Counted from the first letter of the stretch, positions 9,087 through 18,180 are shown. The stretch: 64,000 nucleotides of DNA from Actinoplanes oblitus (GCF_030252345.1 NZ_CP126980.1:3611501-3675500), one strand, 5' to 3'. Notes: generated by a model not told the origin, from the sequence alone. Numbers and translations are program-made.

Positions 9087-9314
9087 TCAGCGCCGCCGGT
9101 TGCGGGGATGCTGCTTGGCGGCCCGCTCGTTGCCGTGCTTGTAGTTTCCGGTGATCCGAGCCATCAACTCCTGTGGATCCGAGGTGTCCACGTCGACCAG
9201 GAACCGTGCCGCGGCCACGCCCCTCAGCACTGCCGCCGACCGTCCGTGATGCAGCACATCGATGTCCCCGTTCTTCCGAACCCGGTAGGTGAATCCCTCA
9301 GGCACTCCAGACAT
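9087..9314 (-). CDS. Small conserved actinobacterial protein of unknown function
   Basis: 75 residues starting at the ATG at 9314. The middle reads as a small beta-rich domain (FTYRVRKNGDIDVLHHGR, then AARFLVDV), followed by a basic tail GNYKHGNERAAKQHPRNRRR. Small proteins of this general pattern, with a TGNxKxGNER motif, occur in actinobacteria. No function is assigned. The basic C-terminus suggests nucleic-acid contact, which is a guess. Confidence 0.6.
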   Translation of the reverse strand: MSGVPEGFTYRVRKNGDIDVLHHGRSAAVLRGVAAARFLVDVDTSDPQELMARITGNYKHGNERAAKQHPRNRRR

Positions 9315-9509
9315 GGCCGTATCCTCCGCACCCCACCAGCCCTCCTGCCACCCATTTCTCCCACCGACCGCCGACCCATCCAGTCCGCGCCCGCCATGAC
9401 CTGACCAGACCCACCACGCACCGGATCGCGACCCGTCTCCCGCCACGCTCCAAAATTCCCGGTACGCCCGCCCAGCACGCCGCCCGCCCAGCTCCGGGGT
9501 CCGTACCGT

Positions 9510-10888
9510 GATCGGTGTTTCCGGCTCTTCGATCAGTAGGTTTCGGCGGCCGGCCAGCGGTCACCGAAGGTGATGACGAAGGCGTTCAGCACGGGCTTCC
9601 AGCGCATCGTCCATCGGGCGCGGCCGGTTCCTGTCGGGTCCAGGCTGCGGGTCACAAGGTACAGGCACTTCAGCGCGGCTTGCTCGCTTGGGAAGTGTCC
9701 CCGAGCGCGCACGGCCCGCCGATAGCGGGCGTTCAACGACTCGATCGCATTAGTAGAACAAATCACCTTCCTGATCTCGACGTCGTAGTCGAGGAAAGGA
9801 ATGAACTCGTTCCAGGCGTTACGCCACAGCCGGACCATCGCCCGATATTTGGTGCCCCATTTTTCTTCCAGGTCGTCCAGGGCGGCCGCCGCCGCATCCG
9901 CGTTGACGGCGGTGTAGATCGGCCGGATGTCTCGCTTGATCGCGTCCGAGTCGGCTCGGGACGTCAAGCGGAACGTATTCCTGATCAAGTGAATGATGCA
10001 GGTTTGCACGATGGCCTGCGGCCAGACCGCCTCGACGCTGTCCGGCAATCCTTTCAACCCGTCGCAGACGACGAAGAACACATCGGCCACGCCACGGTTC
10101 TTCAGGTCGACCAGCACGCTGAGCCAGAACTTGGCACCCTCACCACCGGCGCCGGCCCACAGGCCCAGGACGTCCTTGCGGCCATCCACGGTGACACCGA
10201 TGGCCGCGTAGATGGGCCGGTTCGCGACTTGACCGTCGCGGACCTTGATGACGATGGCGTCGATGAACACGGCCGCGTACACCCGGTCGAGGGGCCGTGA
10301 TGACCATTCGGTCATCTCCGCGACGACTTTGTCGGTGATCCGCGAGACGGTCTCTTTCGACACCGACGCCCCGTAGATCTCGGCGAAATGCGCGGAGATC
10401 TCTCCGGTCGTCATCCCTTTCGCATACAACGACAGCACGATTTCGTCGACTTCGGTCAGCCGCCGCTGCCGTTTCTTGACGATCTGCGGCTCGAAGGTTC
10501 CTTCCCGATCCCGGGGAACATCAATCTGAACTTCGCCGGCGGCATCGGAGATAACCGTCTTACCGCGGCTGCCGTTGCGCACATTAGTTGATTCGCGTCC
10601 CGGCTCGGCCTGGTTCTTCTCGTGGCCGAGATGCTCGGTCATCTCCTCGTTCAGCGCGGTCTCGAGCACGTTCTTGGTGAACAGCTTCAGCAACCCGTTC
10701 GGGCCGGTCAGTTCCAGCCCGCGAGCCTTGGCCTCGGCCACCATCGCCGCCGCGGCGGCCTGCTCCGGCGACAGCTGCCGCCCGTCACCCTCGGTCTTCT
10801 TCCGTGGACTCACAACGTTCGATGTCATCACTCACGGTGCCCATCCCGCCGGACCTCAGCCCGGCGTGTCGGGCCGGAAACACCGCTC
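9510..10888 (-). mobile_element. IS256-family insertion sequence, complete
   Basis: Inverted ends are visible. Left 9510-9527 and right 10888-10871 (read inward) share GA-N-CGGTGTTTCCGGC-N-C, 18 bases with two mismatches. The 1379-bp span holds one intact transposase. Flanking bases (left CGTACCGT, right CTGGCACA) do not form the 8-9 bp target duplication expected for this family. Confidence 0.8.
9533..10828 (-). CDS. IS256-family (Mutator-type) transposase
   Basis: About 431 residues, normal length for the family and without internal stops. The DDE triad is readable: Asp in FIDAIVIKV, Asp in VVCDGLKGL and Glu in STNAIESLN, with the Cys-rich QTCIIHLIRN helix of IS256 proteins between them. 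It catalyses cut-and-paste transposition between the inverted ends at 9510 and 10888. The start is the ATG at 10828; a GTG immediately upstream is possible. Because both frame and ends are intact, the element could still be active. Confidence 0.95.
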   Translation of the reverse strand: MTSNVVSPRKKTEGDGRQLSPEQAAAAAMVAEAKARGLELTGPNGLLKLFTKNVLETALNEEMTEHLGHEKNQAEPGRESTNVRNGSRGKTVISDAAGEVQIDVPRDREGTFEPQIVKKRQRRLTEVDEIVLSLYAKGMTTGEISAHFAEIYGASVSKETVSRITDKVVAEMTEWSSRPLDRVYAAVFIDAIVIKVRDGQVANRPIYAAIGVTVDGRKDVLGLWAGAGGEGAKFWLSVLVDLKNRGVADVFFVVCDGLKGLPDSVEAVWPQAIVQTCIIHLIRNTFRLTSRADSDAIKRDIRPIYTAVNADAAAAALDDLEEKWGTKYRAMVRLWRNAWNEFIPFLDYDVEIRKVICSTNAIESLNARYRRAVRARGHFPSEQAALKCLYLVTRSLDPTGTGRARWTMRWKPVLNAFVITFGDRWPAAETY

Positions 10889-10912
10889 CTGGCACAGTCC
10901 CCAGCTCCGCCC

Positions 10913-11512
10913 CGGCATACAACCGTGAGTGCCAGCCGGCGTCTTCCGGCTGGTCGTGGTGGTGCTGTCCGGGCCAGGGAGACAACCGTGAGTGCCAGCC
11001 GGCGTCTGCCGGCTGGTCGTGGTGGTGCTGTCCGGGCCCGGGAGACAACCGTGAGTGCCAGCCGGCGTCTGCCGGCTGGTCGTGGTGGTGCTGTCCGGGC
11101 CCGGGAGACAACCGTGAGTGCCAGCCGGCGTCTGCCGGCTGGTCGTGGTGGTGCTGTCCGGGCCAGGGAGACAACCGTGAGTGCCAGCCGGCGTCTGTCG
11201 GCTGGTTGTGGTGGTGCTCTCCGGGCCCGGGAGGCAACCGTGAGTGCCAGCCCGCGTCTGTCGGCTGGTCGTGGTGGTGCTGTCCGGGCCCGGGAGACAA
11301 CCGTGAGCGCCAGCCGGCGTCTCGCGGCTGGTTGTGGTGGTGCTGTCCGGGGTCGGGAGGCAACCGTGAGCGCCAGCCCGCGTCTGCCGGCTGGTCGTGG
11401 TGGTGCTCTCCGGGCCCGGGAGACAACCGTGAGCGCCAGCCCGCGTCTGCCGGCTGGTTGTGGTGGTGCTCTCCGGGCTCGGGATAGGACCGTGAGTGCC
11501 AGCCGGCGTCCT
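10913..11512. repeat. 63-bp tandem repeat array, nine full units plus a partial tenth
   Basis: The word ACCGTGAG recurs at 10922, 10985, 11048, 11111, 11174, 11237, 11300, 11363, 11426 and 11489, an exact 63-base period. Each unit carries a near-perfect hairpin: CCAGCCGGC, loop GTCT, GCCGGCTGG. The period is a multiple of three, so several frames stay open through it and look like repeat proteins. None has a convincing start or family, so it is called non-coding here. The array begins about 25 bp beyond the IS256 right end. Confidence 0.9.
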
Positions 11513-11620
11513 CACCGGCCGGGCGATCCTCTGCGGACCGCGGTGCCAGGCGATGACGCCGGAGGAGCCGCGGTGGCACGCCGTGACGCGGCGGGGCGCG
11601 GTCACGGACCGGCCGGGCCG

Positions 11621-12250
11621 TCAGGCGGTGGCGCGGACGAACGCGTAGCGCCCGATGACCGGCCGCTCCCCGTGGCCGTTCTCGGTCACCGCGGTGAGGC
11701 CGGCCTCCCGCATCAGGTCCGCGATCCGGTCCGGCGTGTGACCGGCCAGCCGCGGGTGCCGATGCCGCTTCGACCCCTGGTGCGGTGTTCCGTCCGCGTC
11801 CACCACATGCACCTCGCCGCCGGGACGCAACACCCGCCCGACCTCCCGCAACGCCGCGACCTGCTGATCGGTGTCCAGATGGTGCAGCATGTACGAGGAG
11901 AGCACCCGGTCCACGCTGTCGTCCGGCAACGGGAGCCGATCGGCGTACGCCAGCTGGAATGTGATTTCGAGGCCGCGTCGCGCGGCTTTGCGGCGGGCCT
12001 TGCGCAGCGCTGCCGGATCCGGGTCGATGCCGATCAACTTGGCGTCCGGTACCCGCCGGCCGAGCTGTAACAGCACGTCACCGGGCCCGCAGCCGATCTC
12101 CAGCACGGTCTGGCCGGGCCGCACGCCGGCCCGGTCCAGCAACTCGCCGTGCACCCGGGAGAGCCGGGTGGCCCGCGCGAACGGGTCGTAGAGGAACAGC
12201 ATCCAGTGGCGGCCCATGGCCGGGATGTACGGCCGGGCGGTTTCGGTCAT
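11621..12250 (-). CDS. SAM-dependent class I methyltransferase
   Basis: 209 residues. The SAM-binding motif I is VLEIGCGPGDVLLQLG, the acidic motif II end is IGIDPD, and RVLSSYMLHHLD with EVGRVLRPGG are the post-I motifs of UbiE/COQ5-like methyltransferases. An N-terminal GRHWMLFLYDPFARATRL precedes the fold. The substrate is unknown. The start is the ATG at 12250. It diverges from the AraC regulator across roughly 90 bp, so that regulator is a candidate controller. Confidence 0.88.
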   Translation of the reverse strand: MTETARPYIPAMGRHWMLFLYDPFARATRLSRVHGELLDRAGVRPGQTVLEIGCGPGDVLLQLGRRVPDAKLIGIDPDPAALRKARRKAARRGLEITFQLAYADRLPLPDDSVDRVLSSYMLHHLDTDQQVAALREVGRVLRPGGEVHVVDADGTPHQGSKRHRHPRLAGHTPDRIADLMREAGLTAVTENGHGERPVIGRYAFVRATA

Positions 12251-12343
12251 GACGGCTCCCACTCTGGTGATCGGACGAAACTCGGTCGTACTCTCAGCGT
12301 CGTGCAGAAGGGGAGCAGCGGCATCGCCGGATCTGTGGCGGGG

Positions 12344-13285
12344 ATGGGACATTCCTCGGATCCGCCTCCGCATGCCCGGCCGACCCGGATGAGCCGGCGG
12401 ACGACCGGCGGTGTGCCGGTCGCGGTCTTCCTGCGCGCCCCCGGTAGCCCGCCGGTCGCCGTGACCCGCCTGCCCGACCAGCCGCTGATCCCGAGCACGC
12501 TGCCCGGCCCGCACACGCACACGCACGACTTCCTGGTGCTGTTCTACGCCCACCGTGCCGACGGCGCCTTCCTGCTCGACGACCGGAAGTGGTCAGTGAC
12601 CGACGGCGACCTGTTCGTCATCGCGCCCGGCCAGGTGCTGTCCTTCCCGGCGCCGGCCGGGGAGATCGTCAAGGAGGGCTGGGCGATCTTCTTCCCGGCC
12701 GACGTGGTCCGGGCCGAGGCGTCCTCGTCGTGGCGGGCGCACCCGCTGCTGTTCCCGTTCGCCCGCGGCGCCGACCGGGCGCAGCGCCTGCACATCCCGC
12801 TCGCCGAGCGGCCCGGATGGCTGGCCCGGATCGCCGCGCTCGACGCCGAGCTGCGGGAACGCCGCACCGGATATCCGGAGGCGGCACTCGCCCACCTGAC
12901 GTTGCTACTGGTCGAGGTCGCCCGGCAGGCAGGCGAACTGCGCTCGGCGGACGAGCCGCTGCTCGCCGCGGTCTTCGACGTGATCGAGCGGCGGTTCGCC
13001 GAGCCGATCTCGCTGGCCGACGTGGCGGCCGACCTCGCGCTCACCCCGGGGCATCTGACCACGCTGGTGCGCCGCAAGACCGGGCGCACCGTCCAGCAGT
13101 GGCTGACCGAGCGGCGCATGCAGCAGGCCCGCCTCCTGCTGACCGATACTGACCTGACGGTCGCGGCGATCGGCCACCGGGTCGGTTACCCGGACGTCAG
13201 CTATTTCATCAGGCGCTTCCGGGCCGCCCACGAGGTCACCCCGGCGCGGTGGCGTCAGAACGCCTCGCCGGTCACCCCACGGTAA
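12344..13285 (+). CDS. AraC-family transcriptional regulator
   Basis: About 313 residues from the ATG at 12344; a second ATG at 12389 and a GTG at 12302 are also possible. The N-terminal half is a cupin-type sensor (PHTHTHDFLVLFY, then DGDLFVIAPGQVLSFP). The C-terminal 100 residues hold two helix-turn-helix motifs of the AraC/XylS type (SLADVAADLALTPGHLTTLVRR and VAAIGHRVGYPDVSYFIRRFRA, followed by HEVTPARWR). It likely senses a small ligand and controls the divergent methyltransferase. Its 3' end overlaps a convergent small gene by 31 bp. Confidence 0.88.
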   Translation: MGHSSDPPPHARPTRMSRRTTGGVPVAVFLRAPGSPPVAVTRLPDQPLIPSTLPGPHTHTHDFLVLFYAHRADGAFLLDDRKWSVTDGDLFVIAPGQVLSFPAPAGEIVKEGWAIFFPADVVRAEASSSWRAHPLLFPFARGADRAQRLHIPLAERPGWLARIAALDAELRERRTGYPEAALAHLTLLLVEVARQAGELRSADEPLLAAVFDVIERRFAEPISLADVAADLALTPGHLTTLVRRKTGRTVQQWLTERRMQQARLLLTDTDLTVAAIGHRVGYPDVSYFIRRFRAAHEVTPARWRQNASPVTPR

Positions 13286-13578
13286 CCGCGCAACTGATAC
13301 TTGTCGGCCAACTCGGCTATCGCCTCGACGCGGTCCAGCATCTCCGGCGGCAGGGTGAGCAGAACGTACTTCGCTCCGTCGGCCGGGTCGTCGATCACGT
13401 CCTGCTCGATCGGCTCCAGCACGTCGGCCAGGTCGGGCCAGCGCTTGAGCAGCTCGCCACGGAACGCGGTGACGTCCGGGTGCGGCTCGAGCCCGTTGGC
13501 GTACCCGTCGGACAGACTGTCGTACGTGTCCTCGGGATCGCGGACGGCGGTCTTCCAGAACGCGAAGTCACTGCTCAC
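13255..13578 (-). CDS. Hypothetical protein, about 107 residues
   Basis: The frame starts MSSDFAFWKTAVRDPEDTYD and is acidic, with composition consistent with a real soluble protein (DVTAFRGELLKRWPDLADVLEP, then YVLLTLPPEMLDRVEAIAELA). It resembles small uncharacterised actinobacterial proteins in overall pattern, but no function is recognised. It converges on the AraC gene with a 31-bp overlap. Confidence 0.6.
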   Translation of the reverse strand: MSSDFAFWKTAVRDPEDTYDSLSDGYANGLEPHPDVTAFRGELLKRWPDLADVLEPIEQDVIDDPADGAKYVLLTLPPEMLDRVEAIAELADKYQLRGYRGVTGEAF

Positions 13579-13707
13579 CGCCTCAGATTGCCACGAAGCC
13601 GGATGGTTCGCAGGACGGGCCGGCCCGGAGCCGGTGCGGGCGGTCCGAAGCGGTCATGCCGGCGTGCCCGGGTGGGACGGACGGCGGTGGCGCCGGCCGC
13701 CGCCGGG

Positions 13708-14238
13708 TCAGGCGGTGGCGAGCCGCGCGTCCTGTTCGATCTCCTCCGGGTCGGCCTTGAGATCGCGGGTGGTGACCTTCTCGGCCTGCAGCATGGCGTG
13801 CTCCACCTTGGTGCCCATGTCCGCGACCGCCACCACGACCAGCCCGGCCTGCCCGGCGTCCAGGTATTCGCCGAGCTCCTTGAGGTCGTGCCGGCTCATC
13901 CCACCGGCGGCGTGGCCGGCCAGCGCGCCGATCAGCGCACCACCGCCGGTGCTCGCCGCGAGCAGGCCGCCGCCCAGCCCGGCGATCGGGAACAGCGCCA
14001 CCACCAGCCCGGTGGCCAGGCCGACGCTGCCGCCCAGGACACCACCGGCGCGGGTGGGCGTCTCGTGCTTCTTGACGATCTTCGTCTTGCCGCCCGCGCG
14101 CCGCTCCAGCACCGCCGCGTCGTAGGCGTCGATCAGGCCCGCGTCCCGATGCAGCGCCTTGACCGCGTCGTAGTCGCTGAGCGCCGCATCCACCGTCGGG
14201 TACACACCCACATAGACCAGAAACGTGTCGATAGCCAT
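13708..14238 (-). CDS. DUF1269-type membrane-associated protein
   Basis: 176 residues. The N-terminal strand MAIDTFLVYVGVYPTVDAAL and the Gly-rich hydrophobic centre (GGVLGGSVGLATGLVVALFP, then GALIGALAGHAAGGM) match DUF1269. After it comes a conserved GLVVVAVADMGTKVEHAM segment. Two glycine-zipper-like hydrophobic stretches suggest membrane association. Function is unknown; such genes are often stress-induced. The start ATG at 14238 was chosen over an extension of 13 residues. Confidence 0.75.
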   Translation of the reverse strand: MAIDTFLVYVGVYPTVDAALSDYDAVKALHRDAGLIDAYDAAVLERRAGGKTKIVKKHETPTRAGGVLGGSVGLATGLVVALFPIAGLGGGLLAASTGGGALIGALAGHAAGGMSRHDLKELGEYLDAGQAGLVVVAVADMGTKVEHAMLQAEKVTTRDLKADPEEIEQDARLATA

Positions 14239-14325
14239 GTCCCGAACGCTGACGCAACGGACCGGGCCGCGCCTCATCCCGGCGGGATGGCCGCTCCCGG
14301 TCCGCTCGCTCCGGGGTCACCCCGT

Positions 14326-14338
14326 TTCCGGTACGCCC
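14326..14338 (+). repeat. Interspersed TTCCGGTACGCCC motif, copy 2
   Basis: Exact copy of the 13-base motif at 8188 and 52993, lying between the DUF1269 and transferase genes. Confidence 0.4.
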
Positions 14339-14351
14339 ATCGCGTCACCCG

Positions 14352-15620
14352 TCAGATGGCCTGGCCGGAGATGAACGGGAGCCAGCCCGCATACCACCCG
14401 GACAGCAGCGCCAGCAGGCCGAGCACGATGATCCGATCCCGGGTGGCGGCGCGGGCCAGCAGCATCGCCGGGATCAGCAGCACCGGGAACGCCGGCATCA
14501 GGTGCCGGCCGATCATCGAGATGTGCGTGCTCGTGCCGGTCGCCAGGACCAGCATCGCGGCCGCGAAGACGGTCAGCTGCCAGGGCACCCGTGGCACCAG
14601 CAGCACGAGCAGCACCACGAAGGCGGCCAGCATGACGAGCGACAGCACCCGGATCGGCTTGGCCGCGTTGTCGTCGTCGACGCCGAACAGGATGTCGCTG
14701 ACCATGCCCCAGGTGTTCTCGCCGTTGTCCCAGCGCGCGCCGAACGTGTTGTGGTGCAGGTCGGTGTATCGGGAGAAGCCGCCGAGGCGGGCGGCGGCGA
14801 AGGCGAAGTAGGCGAGCAGGCCGGCCGGGGCGAGCAGCATCGCGGCGTACGGCCGCCAGCCGCCGCGCCGGCTGATCGCGGCGACCAGCGCGGCCAGGCC
14901 GACGGTACCGATCAGCGCGGCGGCGGTGGGCCGGCTGAGACCGCTGACAGCGGCGAGTGCCCCGGCGAGCAGCCAGCGCTCGGTGAGCACGGCGTAGAGC
15001 GCCCAGGCCGCCAGGGCGGTGAAGAGCGATTCGGTGTACGCGCCGTTCTGCGTCATGGCGGCCGGCGCGATCGCCCACACCGCGGCCAGCATGACGCCGA
15101 CCCGGTGACCGCCGACGTGCCGGCCGACCGCGTAGAGGCCCCAGGCCGCGGCGACGGCCGAGAGGAACGAGACGATCAGGCAGGCGGCGACCGGCGACAC
15201 GAACGGCAGGAACGTCAGCGGGCGGGCCAGCCACGGGTAGAGCGGGAAGAACGCCAGCCGCAGCTCGTACGGCACGCCGTCGGCGTCGACAGCACCGACC
15301 GGCCCGCCGAGGCCGCCACCGGCGATCTTCACGTACCAGCGCCCGTCCCAGGAGACCAGCGCGTCCATGATCGAGGTGAAGCTGCGCCACTGGTTGCCGA
15401 TCGACCCGTCCGGGTAGACCTGCCGCCCCGGCGCCCGCGCGTGCGCGTAGCTGGCCAGCACGTACATGACCTCGAGGCTGAGCGCCCGCAGCATCAGGTA
15501 GACCCCGATCGCGGATGCCGCGAGCCGCAGCCCCGGCAGCGTCCGCGGAGTGCCGGCGGACTCCGGGCTCTCCTTCACCGGTGTGTCACCCTCCGCCCGG
15601 ACCGAGACGACCTCGGACAT
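14352..15620 (-). CDS. Membrane mannosyltransferase-like protein (PIG-V/GT-C type)
   Basis: About 422 residues with some ten hydrophobic segments and the SWDGRWYVKIA motif in the first extracytoplasmic loop. That motif is shared with PIG-V-related GT-C glycosyltransferases, which move mannose from a polyprenyl-phosphate donor. The PLYPWLARPL and NGAYTESLF segments are also typical. In actinobacteria such proteins are implicated in envelope glycan or glycoprotein synthesis. The start chosen is the ATG at 15620, nine bases after a GAGGGG ribosome site; a GTG at 15626 is possible. A CebR-like palindrome lies about 86 bp upstream. Confidence 0.82.
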   Translation of the reverse strand: MSEVVSVRAEGDTPVKESPESAGTPRTLPGLRLAASAIGVYLMLRALSLEVMYVLASYAHARAPGRQVYPDGSIGNQWRSFTSIMDALVSWDGRWYVKIAGGGLGGPVGAVDADGVPYELRLAFFPLYPWLARPLTFLPFVSPVAACLIVSFLSAVAAAWGLYAVGRHVGGHRVGVMLAAVWAIAPAAMTQNGAYTESLFTALAAWALYAVLTERWLLAGALAAVSGLSRPTAAALIGTVGLAALVAAISRRGGWRPYAAMLLAPAGLLAYFAFAAARLGGFSRYTDLHHNTFGARWDNGENTWGMVSDILFGVDDDNAAKPIRVLSLVMLAAFVVLLVLLVPRVPWQLTVFAAAMLVLATGTSTHISMIGRHLMPAFPVLLIPAMLLARAATRDRIIVLGLLALLSGWYAGWLPFISGQAI

Positions 15621-15705
15621 CGCCACACACCCCTCTGGCCCCCGCGCCGCTCACCCGCCACCGGCACACCCGATCCCGGCGACGACCCGATCCGGGCACC
15701 GCCCG

Positions 15706-15719
15706 TGGGAGCGCTCCCG
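15706..15719. promoter_or_regulatory. CebR-like operator candidate
   Basis: TGGGAGCGCTCCCG matches 13 of 14 bases of the TGGGAGCGCTCCCA palindrome bound by the LacI-family regulator CebR in Streptomyces. It lies upstream of the PIG-V-like gene (start 15620). No CebR gene is in the window. Confidence 0.5.
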
Positions 15720-15830
15720 GCAGTCGGCCGTCAATCGACTGACATCGTTGCCGGAGCGTATCGCATCCGCCGGCGCGCCATCACGGCGCGCCGCACGGTA
15801 ACGCGCGGACGGCTCGCCGTTCAAGCAGCT

Positions 15831-15920
15831 GAGCCCGCCGGTCCGACGACGAGTCCGCCGGTCCGACGACGAGTCCGCCGGTCCGACGACGAGTCCGCCG
15901 GTCCGACGACGAGCCCGCAC
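15831..15920. repeat. 20-bp tandem repeat, about 4.5 copies
   Basis: The unit GTCCGACGACGAGTCCGCCG is repeated from 15841, preceded by a half unit; the last copy is diverged. It lies in the 394-bp gap between the transferase (15620) and the ligase gene (16015). Nothing else is recognised in that gap apart from the CebR-like palindrome. Confidence 0.85.
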
Positions 15921-16014
15921 GCCCGGCCCGCCGTCCCCGCCGCGCCCCGGAGCCTCACCGGAAGCCGAGCAGACAGCTGGCCGCGGCCAGGGCACCGGCC
16001 CCGGTGAAAGCGGC

Positions 16015-18123
16015 CTAGAAGTCGTCGAGGGACGGGGACTCGCCGGCGTCGTGGGCGGCCAGCAGGGCCGCGAAGCGGTCCGACGGCATGATGCGCAGGC
16101 CCAGCTTCTCGGCCTTGGTGGCCTTCGAGCCGGCGCCGTCGCCGACCACCACCAGGTCGGTGCGCTGGGAGACGGAACCCGACGACCTGCCGCCCAGGCG
16201 CTCGACGGCCTCGTTGCCCTCGTTGCGGGTCAGGCCGGGGACCGAGCCGGTGACCACCACCGTCATCGGGGTGCCGTCCGCTCCGCACAGCGGGAGGCGC
16301 ACGCCCTCGGCCGGGGCGGCGCGTTCCGCGAACGGCGTCACGCCGGGCTCGACCATGGTGATGCCGCGGTCGGTGAGCTTGGCGATCACCGGGGCCAGGT
16401 CGGCCAGCTCGGCGGCGATCGTCGCGGCGCGTTCCGGGCCGACCGCCTCGACCTCCTGCAACTGCTCGACGGTGGCCGCCTGGAGAGCCGCCATCGAGCC
16501 GAAGTGGCGGGCCAGGCGGCGGGACATCGACCGGCCGGTCATCCGGACACCGAGGCCGGTCAGCACCCGGGACAGCGGCTGCGACCTCGACCCCTGGATG
16601 TTCGCGATCAGCTTGGCCGCCGAGGTGCGGCCGAGGCGCTCCAGCCGGGAGACCGCCTCGACATCCAGGTCGTAGAGGTCGGCCGGGTCGGTGACCAGGC
16701 CGGCCGCGACCAGGGCGCGGATCACCTTGTCGCCGAGGCCCTCGATGTCCATCGAGTCGCGGGCCGCGAAATAGGCGAGCGACTCGGTGGCGCCGCACGC
16801 CCGGCCCTGCACGCAGCGCCAGCGTTTCTGCGAGCGGTCGATCGCGCCGCCGCAGCGCGGGCACACCGCCGGCGCCTGGAACGGCTCGGCGCCCTCGGGA
16901 CGCTCGTCCAGCTTGGCCCCGGTGATCTCCGGGATCACCTCGCCGGCCCGGCGGACGAAGACCGTGTCGCCGACCCGCACGTCCCGGCGGACCAGGTCCT
17001 CGAAGTTGTGCAGGGTGGCCGAGGTGACCACCACACCGCCGACCTGCACCGGCTCGATCACGGCGACCGGGGTGATCAGGCCGGTCCGGCCGACCTGCAC
17101 CTCGATGGCGACCAGCCGGCTGGTGCGGGTGTCGGCGGGGAATTTGTACGCGACGGCCCAGCGCGGCGCCCGGCTGGACGAGCCGGCGGCCGCCCGGTCG
17201 GCGGCGGAGTCCGCCTTGATCACCACACCGTCGATGTCGAAGCCGAGCTTGTCGCGCAGCGCGCCGAGCGAGGCGATCGCCGCGACCAGCTCGTCGACTG
17301 TCGTGCAGACCGCCATGCCGGCCGCCGAGCCGCCGGTGGTGGCGACACCGAGCCGGGCGATCGCGGCCATCGCGGCGCTGTGCGTGAGGGCGTCGCCGGC
17401 CGGGAGGTCGTGCACCGCGTACGCCAGGAAGGACAGTGGGGCGAGATAGGCCCGGTCCTGCGCGCGGAGCGTGCCGGCCGCCGCGTTGCGCGGGTTGGCG
17501 AACGGCTGGCCGCCGTGCGCGGTGCGCAACTCGTTGGCCCGCGCGAAGTCGTCGTCGGTCATGAAGACCTCGCCGCGCACCTCGACGGTCACCGGCTCGG
17601 TCAGCTCGGCGGGCAGCCCGGCTACCGACCCGGCCTGGGCGGTCACGTCCTCCCCGGCGCGGCCGTCGCCGCGGGTGGCGACCCGCACGAGCCTGCCGTC
17701 CACATACCGCGCGGCGATCGCCATGCCGTCGATCTTGGGCTCCACCGTGTAACCGGCGGCGGGCCGGCCGATCACCCGCTCCAGGCGGGCCGCCCAGGCA
17801 CGCAGCTCCTCCTCGTCGAACACATTCGCCAGGCTGAGCATCGGGGTGCTGTGCTCGACGTCGCCGGTCACGCCGCCGCCGGCCGCGACGACCTGTGCGG
17901 GCGAGCCGGGCACCACCCAGCCGGGCTGCGCCTGCTCGGTGGCGGTGACCCGGGCCAGCAGCGCGTCGTAGGTCGCGTCGTCCATGGCGAGGTCGGTGCC
18001 CGCGTAATACGCCGTGGCGGCGGCCCGGACCCGCTCGATCGCCGCGTGATAGTCGGCGGCGGCGCCGAACGGCGCGGCGTGCGCCGCGTCGACGACGGGG
18101 GCGATCTCCGGCTGGGTAGGCAT
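16015..18123 (-). CDS. ligA: NAD-dependent DNA ligase
   Basis: 702 residues, full length. In order: N-terminal Ia domain; adenylation domain with the nucleotidyl lysine near 130 in EPKIDGMAI and LSLANVFDEEEL upstream; OB fold (EVQVGRTGLITPVA, TLHNFEDLVRRDVRVGD); a four-Cys zinc finger (CPRCGG with CVQGRACG); helix-hairpin-helix repeats (IEGLGDKVIRALV); and a C-terminal BRCT domain (VVVTGSVPGLTRNEGNEAVERLGGR). It seals nicks using NAD. The start is the ATG at 18123. Actinobacteria sometimes carry more than one ligA, and the window cannot show whether this is the essential copy. It diverges from a two-component pair. Confidence 0.93.
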   Translation of the reverse strand: MPTQPEIAPVVDAAHAAPFGAAADYHAAIERVRAAATAYYAGTDLAMDDATYDALLARVTATEQAQPGWVVPGSPAQVVAAGGGVTGDVEHSTPMLSLANVFDEEELRAWAARLERVIGRPAAGYTVEPKIDGMAIAARYVDGRLVRVATRGDGRAGEDVTAQAGSVAGLPAELTEPVTVEVRGEVFMTDDDFARANELRTAHGGQPFANPRNAAAGTLRAQDRAYLAPLSFLAYAVHDLPAGDALTHSAAMAAIARLGVATTGGSAAGMAVCTTVDELVAAIASLGALRDKLGFDIDGVVIKADSAADRAAAGSSSRAPRWAVAYKFPADTRTSRLVAIEVQVGRTGLITPVAVIEPVQVGGVVVTSATLHNFEDLVRRDVRVGDTVFVRRAGEVIPEITGAKLDERPEGAEPFQAPAVCPRCGGAIDRSQKRWRCVQGRACGATESLAYFAARDSMDIEGLGDKVIRALVAAGLVTDPADLYDLDVEAVSRLERLGRTSAAKLIANIQGSRSQPLSRVLTGLGVRMTGRSMSRRLARHFGSMAALQAATVEQLQEVEAVGPERAATIAAELADLAPVIAKLTDRGITMVEPGVTPFAERAAPAEGVRLPLCGADGTPMTVVVTGSVPGLTRNEGNEAVERLGGRSSGSVSQRTDLVVVGDGAGSKATKAEKLGLRIMPSDRFAALLAAHDAGESPSLDDF

Positions 18124-18180
18124 CTCGCACTCGTTTCGTTCGGTCCCCTGTGAGAATGACCTTGATTCAACAGGAGGGGT

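Noticed and set aside
10913..11512. CRISPR array
   Set aside because: Units are contiguous, with the whole 63 bases conserved and no variable spacers; no cas genes nearby.
10785..11605. Long open frames across the 63-bp array, some encoding histidine-rich or tryptophan-rich repeats
   Set aside because: The period is a multiple of three, so every frame stays open without selection. No frame has a credible start, ribosome site or family.
14275..14289. CATCCCGGCGGGATG as a terminator or operator
   Set aside because: Only a 7-bp stem in very GC-rich DNA; too weak to call.
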